DNA of 64,000 nt from Clusia tigrina (Eukaryota > Arthropoda > Insecta > Diptera > Clusiidae), in assembly GCA_920105625.2 (NCBI GenBank), contig CAKKTE020000052.1:806001-870000 (forward strand), in the 5' to 3' direction. This document shows, piece by piece, positions 37,697-50,026 of the stretch; positions within the stretch are counted from its first letter, which is position 1; each line of letters starts with the position of its first letter. The notes beneath the pieces were generated by a model. That model did no database searches. It was not told the DNA's origin and saw only the letters and a program-made list of their open reading frames with translations. The translations under genes were made by a program, and so were the position numbers.

Positions 37697-40622
37697 ACGT
37701 CCTACACCTAACAAAGTTTGAACATACAATTGTTTGTAACTTTTTACTGGAGCGTCATAAAACCTTGAAATTTTGTAACAATAAAGACCTCGAGCCTCTG
37801 TTCAATTTAAGCTATCACTCAAAGCTATGCTACCCTTGAGTCCCAAATCAAACATTGCTAGAACTTCAAATGGCCCAAACTTCTATACGGTACGTCCTAC
37901 ACCTATCAAAGTTTGCAACATACAAATTCATGTAACTTTTTACTGGAGCGTCATAAAACCTTGAAATTTTGTAACAATATAGTACTCGAGCCTCTTGTCA
38001 ATTTAAGCTATCGCTCAAAGCTATGCTACCCTTGAGTCCCAAATCAAACAATGATAAAACTTCAATGGCCCAAACTTCTATACGGTACGTCCTACACCTA
38101 TCAAAGTTTGGAACATACAAATTCTTGTAACTTTTTACTGGGGCGTCGTAAAACTTTGAAATTTTGTAACAATAAAGTACTCGAGCCTGTTGTCAATTTA
38201 AGCTATCGTTCAAAGCTGTGCTAACCTTGAGTCCCAAATCAAACACTGACAAAACTTCAAATGGCCCTAACTTCTATACGGTACCTCCTACACCTATCAA
38301 AGTTTGCAACATACAAATGCTTGTAACTTTTTACTGGAGCGTCATAAAACCTTGAAATTTTGTAACAATAAAGTACTCGAGCCTCTTCTCAATTTAAACT
38401 ATCGCTCAAAGTTATGCTAACCTTGAGTCCCAAATCAAACAATGATAAAACTTCAAATGGCCCTAACTTCTATACGGTACGTCCTACACCTAACAAAATT
38501 TGCAACATACAAATGCTTGTAACTTTTTACTGGAGCGTCATAAAACCTTAAAATTTTGTAACAATAAAGTTCTCGAGCCTCTTTTCAATTTAAGCTATCG
38601 CTCAAAGCTATGCTACCCTTGAGTCCCAAATCAAACACTGGTAAAATTTCAAATGGCCCTAATTTCTATACGGTACGTCCTACACCTAACAAACTTTGTA
38701 ACATACAAATGCTTGTAACTTTTTACTGGAGCGTCATAAAACCTTGAAATTTTGTAACAATAAAGACCTCGAGCCTCTGTTCAATTTAAGCTATCACTCA
38801 AAGCTATGCTACCCTTGAGTCCCAAATCAAACATTGCTAAAACTTCAAATGGCCCTAACTTCTATACGGTACGCCCTACACCTATCAAAGTTTGCAACAT
38901 ACAAATTCATGTAACTTTTTACTGGAGCGTCATAAAACCTTGAAATTTTGAAACAATATAGTACTCGAGCCTCTTGTCAATTTAAGCTATCGCTCAAAGC
39001 TATGCTACCTTTGAGTCCCAAGTCAAACACTGGTAAAATTTCAAATGGCCCTAATTTCTATACGGTACGTCCTGCGCCTATCAAAGTTTGCAACATAAAA
39101 ATGCTTGTAACTTTTTACTGGAGCGTCGTAAAATCTGGAAATTTTGTACCAATAAAGACCTCGAGCCTCTTGTCAATTTAAGCTATCGCACAAAGCTATG
39201 CTACCCTTGAGTCCCAAATCAAACAATGATAGAACTTCAAACGGCCCTAACTTCTATACGGTACGTCCTACACCTAACAAAGTTTGCAACATACACATGC
39301 TTGTAACTTTTTACTGGAGCGTCATAAAACCTTGAAATTTTGTACCAATAAAGACCTCGAGCCTCTTGTCAATTTAAGCTATCGTTCAAAGCTATGCTAC
39401 CCTTGAGTCCCAAATCAAACACTGACAAAACTTCAAATGGCCCTAACTTCTATACGGTACGTCCTACACCTATCAAAGTTTGCAACATACAAATGCTTGT
39501 AACTTTTTACTGGAGCGTCATAAAACCTTGAAATTTTGTAACAATAAAGTACTCGAGCCTCTTCTCAATTTAAACTATCGCTCAAAGTTATGCTAACCTT
39601 GAGCCCCAAATCAAACAATGATAAAACTTCAAATGGCCCTAACTTCTATACGGTACGTCCTACACCTAACAAAGTTTGCAACATACAAATGCTTGTAACT
39701 TTTTACTGGAGCGTCATAAAACCTTGAAATTTTGTAACAATAAAGTTCTCGAGCCTCTTGTCAATTTAAGCTATCGCTCAAAGCTATGCTACTCTTGAGT
39801 CCCAAATCAAACACTGGTAAAATTTCAAATGGCCCTAATTTCTATACGGTACGTCCTACACCTATCAAAGTTTGCAACATACAAATTCATGTAACTTTTT
39901 ACTGGAGCGTCATAAAACCTTGAAATTTTGTAACAATATAGTACTCGAGCCTCTTGTCAATTTAAGCTATCGCTCAAAGCTATGCTACCCTTGAGTCCCA
40001 AATCAAACACTGATAAAACTTCAATTGGCCCAAATTTCTATACGGTACGTCCTACACCTATCAAAGTTGGCAACATACAAATGCTTGTAACTTTTTACTG
40101 GAGCGTCATAAAACCTTGAAATTTTGTAACAATAAAATACTCGAGCCTCTTCTCAATTTAAACTATCGCTCAAAGCTACCCTTGAGTCCCAAATCAAACA
40201 CTGGTAAAATTTCAAATGGCCCTAATTTCTATACGGTACGTCCTACACCTATCAAAGTTTGCAACATACAAATTCATGTAACTTTTTACTGGAGCGTCAT
40301 AAAACCTTGAAATTTTGTAACAATATAGTACTCGAGCCTCTTGACAATTTAAGCTATCGCTCAAAGCTATGCTACTCTTGAGTCCCAAATCAAACACTGG
40401 TAAAATTTCAAATGGCCCTAATTTCTATACGGTACGTCCTACACTTATCAAAGTTTACAAATGCTTGTAACTTTTTACTGGAGCGTCATAAAACCTTGAA
40501 ATTTTGTAACAATAAAGTACTCGAGCCTCTTGTCAATTTAAGCTATCGCACAAAGCTATGCTACCCTTGAGTCCCAAATCAAACAATGATAGAACTTCAA
40601 ACGGCCCTAACTTCTATACGGT
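37697..40622. repeat. Irregular tract of P- and Q-like units
   Basis: The first unit starts as post-Q P1 and switches to P3 at about 37,786. A unit at 38,087-38,282 has TTTGGAACATAC, CTGGGGCGTCG and AAACTTTG; the same unit recurs near 58.6 and 62.6 kb. From 38,283 to 39,458 there is a 6-unit P-like block in which the unit at 39,067 fuses a P5 head to a P6 tail. Two short units follow: a 5-bp loss at 40,175 (AAAGCTACCC) and a 7-bp loss at 40,456 (AAGTTTACAAATG). No gene is present. Confidence 0.8.
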
Positions 40623-43169
40623 ACGTCCTACACCTAACAAAGTTTGCAACATACAAATGCTTGTAACTTTTTACTGGAGCGTCATAAAACCTTGAAATTT
40701 TGTAACAATAAAGTACTCGAGCCTCTTCTCAATTTAAACTATCGCTCAAAGCTAAGTTACCCTTGAGTCCCAAATCAAACAATGATAAAACTTCAATGGC
40801 CCAAACTTCTATACGGTACGTCCTACACCTATCAAAGTTTGGAACATACAAATGCTTGTAACTTTTTACTGGAGCGTCATAAAACCTTAAAATTTTTTAA
40901 CAATAAAGTTCTCGAGCCTCTTGTCAATTTAAGCTATCGCTCAAAGCTATGCTACCCTTGAGTCCCAAATCAAATACTGGTAAAATTTCAAATGGCCCTA
41001 ATTTCTATACGGTACGTCCTACACCTAACAAACTTTGTAACATACAAATGCTTGTAACTTTTTACTGGAGCGTCATAAAACCTTGAAATTTTGTAACAAT
41101 AAAGACCTCGAGCCTCTGTTCAATTTAAGCTATCGCTCAAAGCTATGCTACCCTTGAGTCCCAAATCAAACACTGGTAAAATTTCAAATGGCCCTAATTT
41201 ATATACGGTACGTCCTGCGCCTATCAAAGTTTGCAACATAAAAATGCTTGTAACTTTTTACTGGAGCGTCGTAAAATCTGGAAATTTTGTAACAATAAAG
41301 TACTCGAGCCTCTTGCCAATTTAAGCTATCGCTCAAAGCTATGCTACCCTTGAGTCTCAAATCAAACACTGATAAACCTTCTCACGGCTCTAACTTCTAT
41401 ACGGTACGTCTTACACTTATCAAAGTTTGCAACATACAAATGCTTGTAACTTTTTACTGGAGCGTCATAAAACCTTGAAATTTTGTACCAATAAAGACCT
41501 CGAGCCTCTTGTCAATTTAAGCTATCGCACAAAGCTATGCTACCCTTGAGTCCCAAATCAGACAATGATAGAACTTCAAACGGCCCTAACTTCTATACGG
41601 TACGTCCTACACCTAACAAAGTTTGCAACATACAAATGCTTGTAACTTTTTACTGGAGCGTCATAAAACCTTGAAATTTTGTACCAATAAAGACCTCGAG
41701 CCTCTTGTCAATTTAAGCTATCGTTCAATGCTATGCTACCCTTGAGTCCCAAATCAAACACTGACAAAACTTCAAATGGCCCTAACTTCTATACGGTACG
41801 TCCTACACCTATCAAAGTTTGCAACATACAAATTCATGTAACTTTTTACTGGAGCGTCATAAAACCTTGAAATTTTGAAACAATATAGTACTCGAGCCTC
41901 TTGTCAATTTAAGTTATCGCTCAAAGCTATGATACCCTTGAGTCCCAAATCAAACACTGATAAAACTTCAAATGGACCTTACTTCTATACGTTACGTCCT
42001 ACACCTATCAAAGTTTGCAACATACAAATGCTTGTAACTTTTTACTGGAGCGTCATAAAACCTTGAAATTTCGTAACAATAAAGTACTCGAGCCTCTTCT
42101 CAATTTAAACTATCGCTCAAAGCTATGCTACCCTTGAGTCCCAAATCAAATACTGGTAAAACTTCAAATGGCCCTAACTTCTATACGGTACGTCCTACAC
42201 TTATCAAAGTTTGCAACATACAAATGCTTGTAACTTTTTACTGGAGCGTCATAAAACCTTGAAATTTTGTAACAATAAAGTTCTCGAGCCTCTTGTCAAT
42301 TTAAGCTATCGCTCAAAGCTATGCTACCCTTGAGTCCCAAATCAAACACTGGTAAAATTTCAAATGGCCCTAATTTCTATACGGTACGTCCTGCGCCTAT
42401 CAAAGTTTGCAACATAAAAATGCTTGTAACTTTTTACTGGATCGTCATAACACCTTGAAATTTTGTAACAATTAAGTACTCGAGCCTCTTCTCAATTTAA
42501 ACTATCGCTCAAAGCTATGCTACCATTGAGTCCCATATCAAACACTGATAAAACATCAAATGGCCCTAACTTCTATACGGTACGTCCTACACTTATCAAA
42601 GTTTGCAACATACAAATGCTTGTAACTTTTTACTGGAGCGTCATAAAACCTTGAAATTTTGTAACAATAAAGTTCTCGAGCCTCTTGTCAATTTAAGCTA
42701 TCGCTCAAAGCTATGCTAACCTTGAGTCCCAAATCAAACACTGGTAAAATTTCAAATGGCCCTAATTTCTATACGGTACGTCCTGCGCCTATCGAAGTTT
42801 GCAACATAAAAATGCTTGTAACTTTTTACTGGAGCGTCGTAAAATCTGGAAATTTTGTAACAATAAAGTACTCGAGCCTCTTGCCAATTTAAGCTATCGC
42901 TCAAAGCTATGCTACCCTTGAGTCCCAAATCAAACACTGACAAAACTTCAAATGGCCCTAACTTCTATACGGTACGTCCTACACCTATCAAAGTTTGCAA
43001 CATACAAATTCATGTAACTTTTTACTGGAGCGTCATAAAACCTTGAAATTTTGAAACAATATAGTACTCGAGCCTCTTGTCAATTTAAGTTATCGCTCAA
43101 AGCTATGATACCCTTGAGTCCCAAATCAAATACTGGTAAAACTTCAAACGGCCCTAACTTCTATACGGT
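40623..43169. repeat. 13-unit block, copy 1 (2,547 bp)
   Basis: Every marker followed recurs 2,547 bp downstream (13 x 196 minus 1). Examples are GCTAAGTTACCC with CTTCAATGGCCC (about 40,751 and 43,298), AATTTATATACGG, TTCCTAACG-free P6-like units, CTGGATCGTC with CAATTAAG, and CTATCGAAGTTTGC. P4-like units with GAAACAATATAG lie 6 and 7 units apart. Confidence 0.85.
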
Positions 43170-45716
43170 ACGTCCTACACCTAACAAAGTTTGCAACATA
43201 CAAATGCTTGTAACTTTTTACTGGAGCGTCATAAAACCTTGAAATTTTGTAACAATAAAGTACTCGAGCCTCTTCTCAATTTAAACTATCGCTCAAAGCT
43301 AAGTTACCCTTGAGTCCCAAATCAAACAATGATAAAACTTCAATGGCCCAAACTTCTATACGGTACGTCCTACACCTATCAAAGTTTGGAACATACAAAT
43401 GCTTGTAACTTTTTACTGGAGCGTCATAAAACCTTAAAATTTTTTAACAATAAAGTTCTCGAGCCTCTTGTCAATTTAAGCTATCGCTCAAAGCTATGCT
43501 ACCCTTGAGTCCCAAATCAAATACTGGTAAAATTTCAAATGGCCCTAATTTCTATACGGTACGTCCTACACCTAACAAACTTTGTAACATACAAATGCTT
43601 GTAACTTTTTATTGGAGCGTCATAAAACCTTGAAATTTTGTAACAATAAAGACCTCGAGCCTCTGTTCAATTTAAGCTATCGCTCAAAGCTATGCTACCC
43701 TTGAGTCCCAAATCAAACACTGGTAAAATTTCAAATGGCCCTAATTTATATACGGTACGTCCTGCGCCTATCAAAGTTTGCAACATAAAAATGCTTGTAA
43801 CTTTTTACTGGAGCGTCGTAAAATCTGGAAATTTTGTAACAATAAAGTACTCGAGCCTCTTGCCAATTTAAGCTATCGCTCAAAGCTATGCTACCCTTGA
43901 GTCTCAAATCAAACACTGATAAAATTTCTCACGGCTCTAACTTCTATACGGTACGTCCTACACTTATCAAAGTTTGCAACATACAAATGCTTGTAACTTT
44001 TTACTGGAGCGTCATAAAACCTTGAAATTTTGTACCAATAAAGACCTCGAGCCTCTTGTCAATTTAAGCTATCGCACAAAGCTATGCTACCCTTGAGTCC
44101 CAAATCAAACAATGATAGAACTTCAAACGGCCCTAACTTCTATACGGTACGTCCTACACCTAACAAAGTTTGCAACATACAAATGCTTGTAACTTTTTAC
44201 TGGAGCGTCATAAAACCTTGAAATTTTGTACCAATAAAGACCTCGAGCCTCTTGTCAATTTAAGCTATCGTTCAAAGCTATGCTACCCTTGAGTCCCAAA
44301 TCAAACACTGACAAAACTTCAAATGGCCCTAACTTCTATACGGTACGTCCTACACCTATCAAAGTTTGCAACATACAAATTCATGTAACTTTTTACTGGA
44401 GCGTCATAAAACCTTGAAATTTTGAAACAATATAGTACTCGAGCCTCTTGTCAATTTAAGTTATCGCTCAAAGCTATGATACCCTTGAGTCCCAAATCAA
44501 ACACTGATAAAACTTCAAATGGACCTTACTTCTATACGTTACGTCCTACACCTATCAAAGTTTGCACCATACAAATGCTTGTAACTTTTTACTGGAGCGT
44601 CATAAAACCTTGAAATTTCGTAACAATAAAGTACTCGAGCCTCTTCTCAATTTAAACTATCGCTCAAAGCTATGCTACCCTTGAGTCCCAAATCAAATAC
44701 TGGTAAAACTTCAAATGGCCCTAACTTCTATACGGTACGTCCTACACTTATCAAAGTTTGCAACATACAAATGCTTGTAACTTTTTACTGGAGCGTCATA
44801 AAACCTTGAAATTTTGTAACAATAAAGTTCTCGAGCCTCTTGTCAATTTAAGCTATCGCTCAAAGCTATGCTACCCTTAAGTCCCAAATCAAACACTGGT
44901 AAAATTTCAAATGGCCCTAATTTCTATACGGTACGTCCTGCGCCTATCAAAGTTTGCAACATAAAAATGCTTGTAACTTTTTACTGGATCGTCATAAAAC
45001 CTTGAAATTTTGTAACAATTAAGTACTCGAGCCTCTTCTCAATTTAAACTATCGCTCAAAGCTATGCTACCATTGAGTCCCATATCAAACACTGATAAAA
45101 CATCAAATGGCCCTAACTTCTATACGGTACGTCCTACACTTATCAAAGTTTGCAACATACAAATGCTTGTAACTTTTTACTGGAGCGTCATAAAACCTTG
45201 AAATTTTGTAACAATAAAGTTCTCGAGCCTCTTGTCAATTTAAGCTATCGCTCAAAGCTATGCTACCCTTGAGTCCCAAATCAAACACTGGTAAAATTTC
45301 AAATGGCCCTAATTTCTATACGGTACGTCCTGCGCCTATCGAAGTTTGCAACATAAAAATGCTTGTAACTTTTTACTGGAGCGTCGTAAAATCTGGAAAT
45401 TTTGTAACAATAAAGTACTCGAGCCTCTTGCCAATTTAAGCTATCGCTCAAAGCTATGCTACCCTTGAGTCCCAAATCAAACACTGACAAAACTTCAAAT
45501 GGCCCTAACTTCTATACGGTACGTCCTACACCTATCAAAGTTTGCAACATACAAATTCATGTAACTTTTTACTGGAGCGTCATAAAACCTTGAAATTTTG
45601 AAACAATATAGTACTCGAGCCTCTTGTCAATTTAAGTTATCGCTCAAAGCTATGATACCCTTGAGTCCCAAATCAAACACTGATAAAACTTCAAATGGCC
45701 CTTACTTCTATACGTT
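43170..45716. repeat. 13-unit block, copy 2 (2,547 bp)
   Basis: Same unit order as copy 1. Private differences include TTTATTGGAGCG (about 43,611), GTTTGCACCATAC (about 44,565) and ACCCTTAAGTCC (about 44,876). The unit order departs from copy 1 after about 45,690, so only two copies exist. Confidence 0.85.
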
Positions 45717-46108
45717 ACGTCCTACACCTATCAAAGTTTGCAACATACAAATGCTTGTAACTTTTTACTGGAGCGTCATAAAACCTTGAAATTTCGTAAC
45801 AATAAAGTGCTCGAGCCTCTTCTCAATTTAAACTATCGCTCAAAGCTATGCTACCCTTGAGTCCCAAATCAAATACTGGTAAAACTTCAAATGGCCCTAA
45901 CTTCTATACGGTACGTCCTACACTTATCAAAGTTTGCAACATACAAATGCTTGTAACTTTTTACTGGAGCGTCATAAAACCTTGAAATTTTGTAACAATA
46001 AAGTTCTCGAGCCTCTTGTCAATTTAAGCTATCGCTCAAAGCTATGCTACCCTTGAGTCCCAAATCAAACACTAGTAAAATTTCAAATGGCCCTAATTTC
46101 TATACGGT
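45717..46108. repeat. Two satellite units linking blocks
   Basis: These continue the order seen after the P4-like unit in the 13-unit block (ACTGGTAAAACTTC, then AAAGTTCTCGAG). The second unit has ACTAGTAAAATTTC, a private change that recurs 1,959 bp downstream. Confidence 0.75.
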
Positions 46109-48067
46109 ACGTCCTGCGCCTATCAAAGTTTGCAACATAAAAATGCTTGTAACTTTTTACTGGATCGTCATAAAACCTTGAAATTTTGTAACAATTAAGT
46201 ACTCGAGCCTCTTCTCAATTTAAACTATCGCTCAAAGCTATGCTACCATTGAGTCCCATATCAAACACTGATAAAACATCAAATGGCCCTAACTTCTATA
46301 CGGTACGTCCTACACTTATCAAAGTTTGCAACATACAAATGCTTGTAACTTTTTACTGGAGCGTCATAAAACCTTGAAATTTTGTAACAATAAAGTTCTC
46401 GAGCCTCTTGTCAATTTAAGCTATCGCTCAAAGCTATGCTACCCTTGAGTCCCAAATCAAACACTGGTAAAATTTCAAATGGCCCTAATTTCTATACGGT
46501 ACGTCCTGCGCCTATCAAAGTTTGCAACGTAAAAATGCTTGTAACTTTTTACTGGAGCGTCGTAAAATCTGGAAATTTTGTAACAATAAAGTACTCGAGC
46601 CTCTTGTCAATTTAAGCTATCGCTCAAAGCTATGCTACCCTTGAGTCTCAAATCAAACACTGATAAAACTTCTCACGGCTCTAACTTCTATACGGTACGT
46701 CCTACACTTATCAAAGTTTGCAACATACAAATGCTTGTAACTTTTTACTGGAGCGTCATAAAACCTTGAAATTTTGTACCAATAAAGACCTCGAGCCTCT
46801 TGTCAATTTAAGCTATCGCACAAAGCTATGCTACCCTTGAGTCCCAAATCAAACAATGATAGAACTTCAAATGGCCCTAACTTCTATACGGTACGTCCTA
46901 CACTTATCAAAGTTTGCAACATACAAATGCTTGTAACTTTTTACTGGAGCGTCATAAAACCTTGAAATTTTGTAACAATAAAGTACTCGAGCCTCTTCTC
47001 AATTTAAACTATCGCTCAAAGCTAAGTTACCCTTGAGTCCCAAATCAAACAATGATAAAACTTCAATGGACCAAACTTCTATACGGTACGTCCTACACCT
47101 ATCAAAGTTTGGAACATACAAATGCTTGTAACTTTTTACTGGACCGTCATAAAACCTTAAAATTTTTTAGCAATAAAGTTCTCGAGCTTCTTGTCAATTT
47201 AAGCTATTGCTCAAAGCTATGCTACCCTTGAGTCCCAAATCAAATACTGGTAAAATTTCAAATGGCCCTAGTTTCTATACGGTACGTCCTACACCTAACA
47301 AACTTTGTAACATACAAATGCTTGTAACTTTTTACTGGAGCGTCATAAAACCTTGAAATTTTGTAACAATAAAGACCTGGAGCCTCTGTTCAATTTAAGC
47401 TATCGCTCAAAGCTATGCTACCCTTGAGTCCCAAATCAAACACTGGTAAAATTTCAAATGGCCCTAATTTCTATACGGTACGTCCTGCGCCTATCAAAGT
47501 TTGCAACATAAAAATGCTTGTAACTTTTTACTGGAGCGTCGTAAAATCTGGAAATTTTGTAACAATAAAGTACTCGAGCCTCTTGCCAATTTAAGCTATC
47601 GCTCAAAGCTATGCTACCCTTGAGTCTCAAATCAAACACTGATAAAACTTCTCACGGCTCTAACTTCTATACGGTACGTCCTACACTTATCAAAGTTTGC
47701 AACATACAAATGCTTGTAACTTTTTACTGGAGCGTCATAAAACCTTGAAATTTTGTACCAATAAAGACCTCGAGCCTCTTGTCAATTTAAGCTATCGCAC
47801 AAAGCTATGCTACCCTTGAGTCCCAAATCAAACAATGATAGAACTTCAAATGGCCCTAACTTCTATACGGTACGTCCTACACCTAACAAAGTTTGCAACA
47901 TACAAATGCTTGTAACTTTTTACTGGAGCGTCATAAAACCTTGAAATTTTGTACCAATAAAGACCTCGAGCCTCTTGTCAATTTAAGCTATCGTTCAAAG
48001 CTATGCTAACCTTGAGTCCCAAATCAAACACTAGTAAAATTTCAAATGGCCCTAATTTCTATACGGT
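46109..48067. repeat. 10-unit block, copy 1 (1,959 bp)
   Basis: Ten units with CTGGATCGTC/CAATTAAG, CATTGAGTCCCATATC, GCTAAGTTACCC and P3/P5/P6/P7-like members. The odd length comes from the 1-bp loss in CTTCAATGGACC (about 47,064). Private changes here are TTTTTTAGCAATAAAG and GACCTGGAGCC. Confidence 0.82.
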
Positions 48068-50026
48068 ACGTCCTGCGCCTATCAAAGTTTGCAACATAAA
48101 AATGCTTGTAACTTTTTACTGGATCGTCATAAAACCTTGAAATTTTGTAACAATTAAGTACTCGAGCCTCTTCTCAATTTAAACTATCGCTCAAAGCTAT
48201 GCTACCATTGAGTCCCATATCAAACACTGATAAAACATCAAATGGCCCTAACTTCTATACGGTACGTCCTACACTTATCAAAGTTTGCAACATACAAATG
48301 CTTGTAACTTTTTACTGGAGCGTCATAAAACCTTGAAATTTTGTAACAATAAAGTTCTCGAGCCTCTTGTCAATTTAAGCTATCGCTCAAAGCTATGCTA
48401 CCCTTGAGTCCCAAATCAAACACTGGTAAAATTTCAAATGGCCCTAATTTCTATACGGTACATCCTGCGCCTATCAAAGTTTGCAACATAAAAATGCTTG
48501 TAACTTTTTACTGGAGCGTCGTAAAATCTGGAAATTTTGTAACAATAAAGTACTCGAGCCTCTTGTCAATTTAAGCTATCGCTCAAAGCTATGCTACCCT
48601 TGAGTCTCAAATCAAACACTGATAAAACTTCTCACGGCTCTAACTTCTATACGGTACGTCCTACACTTATCAAAGTTTGCAACATACAAATGCTTGTAAC
48701 TTTTTACTGGAGCGTCATAAAACCTTGAAATTTTGTACCAATAAAGACCTCGAGCCTCTTGTCAATTTAAGCTATCGTACAAATCTATGCTACCCTTGAG
48801 TCCCAAATCAAACAATGATAGAACTTCAAATGGCCCTAACTTCTATACGGTACGTCCTACACTTATCAAAGTTTGCAACATACAAATGCTTGTAACTTTT
48901 TACTGGAGCGTCATAAAACCTTGAAATTTTGTAACAATAAAGTACTCGAGCCTCTTCTCAATTTAAACTATCGCTCAAAGCTAAGTTACCCTTGAGTCCC
49001 AAATCAAACAATGATAAAACTTCAATGGCCCAAACTTCTATACGGTACGTCCTACACCTATCAAAGTTTGGAACATACAAATGCTTGTAACTTTTTACTG
49101 GACCGTCATAAAACCTTAAAATTTTTTAACAATAAAGTTCTCGAGCCTCTTGTCAATTTAAGCTATTGCTCAAAGCTATGCTACCCTTGAGTCCCAAATC
49201 AAATACTGGTAAAATTTCAAATGGCCCTAATTTCTATACGGTACGTCCTACACCTAACAAACTTTGTAACATACAAATGCTTGTAACTTTTTACTGGAGC
49301 GTCATAAAACCTTGAAATTTTGTAACAATTAAGACCTCGAGCCTCTGTTCAATTTAAGCTATCGCTCAAAGCTATGCTACCCTTGAGTCCCAAATCAAAC
49401 ACTGGTAAAATTTCAAATGGCCCTAATTTCTATACGGTACGTCCTGCGCCTATCAAAGTTTGCAACATAAAAATGCTTGTAACTTTTTACTGGAGCGTCG
49501 TAAAATCTGGAAATTTTGTAACAATAAAGTACTCGAGCCTCTTGCCAATTTAAGCTATCGCTCAAAGCTATGCTACCCTTGAGTCTCAAATCAAACACTG
49601 ATAAAACTTCTCACGGCTCTAACTTCTATACGGTACGTCCTACACTTATCAAAGTTTGCAACATACAAATGCTTGTAACTTTTTACTGGAGCGTCATAAA
49701 ACCTTGAAATTTTGTACCAATAAAGACCTCGAGCCTCTTGTCAATTTAAGCTATCGCACAAAGCTATGCTACCCTTGAGTCCCAAATCAAACAATGATAG
49801 AACTTCAAACGGCCCTAACTTCTATACGGTACGTCCTACACCTAACAAAGTTTGCAACATACAAATGCTTGTAACTTTTTACTGGAGCGTCATAAAACCT
49901 TGAAATTTTGTACCAATAAAGACCTCGAGCCTCTTGTCAATTTAAGCTATCGTTCAAAGCTATGCTACCCTTGAGTCCCAAATCAAACACTGACAAAACT
50001 TCAAATGGCCCTAACTTCTATACGGT
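48068..50026. repeat. 10-unit block, copy 2 (1,959 bp)
   Basis: Unit order as in copy 1 at an offset of 1,959 bp. The match fades in the last unit, which is a plain P7 type (CACTGACAAAAC) here but reads ACTAGTAAAATTTC in copy 1. Private changes include GTACATCCTGCG at its start and ATCGTACAAATC (about 48,776). Confidence 0.82.
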
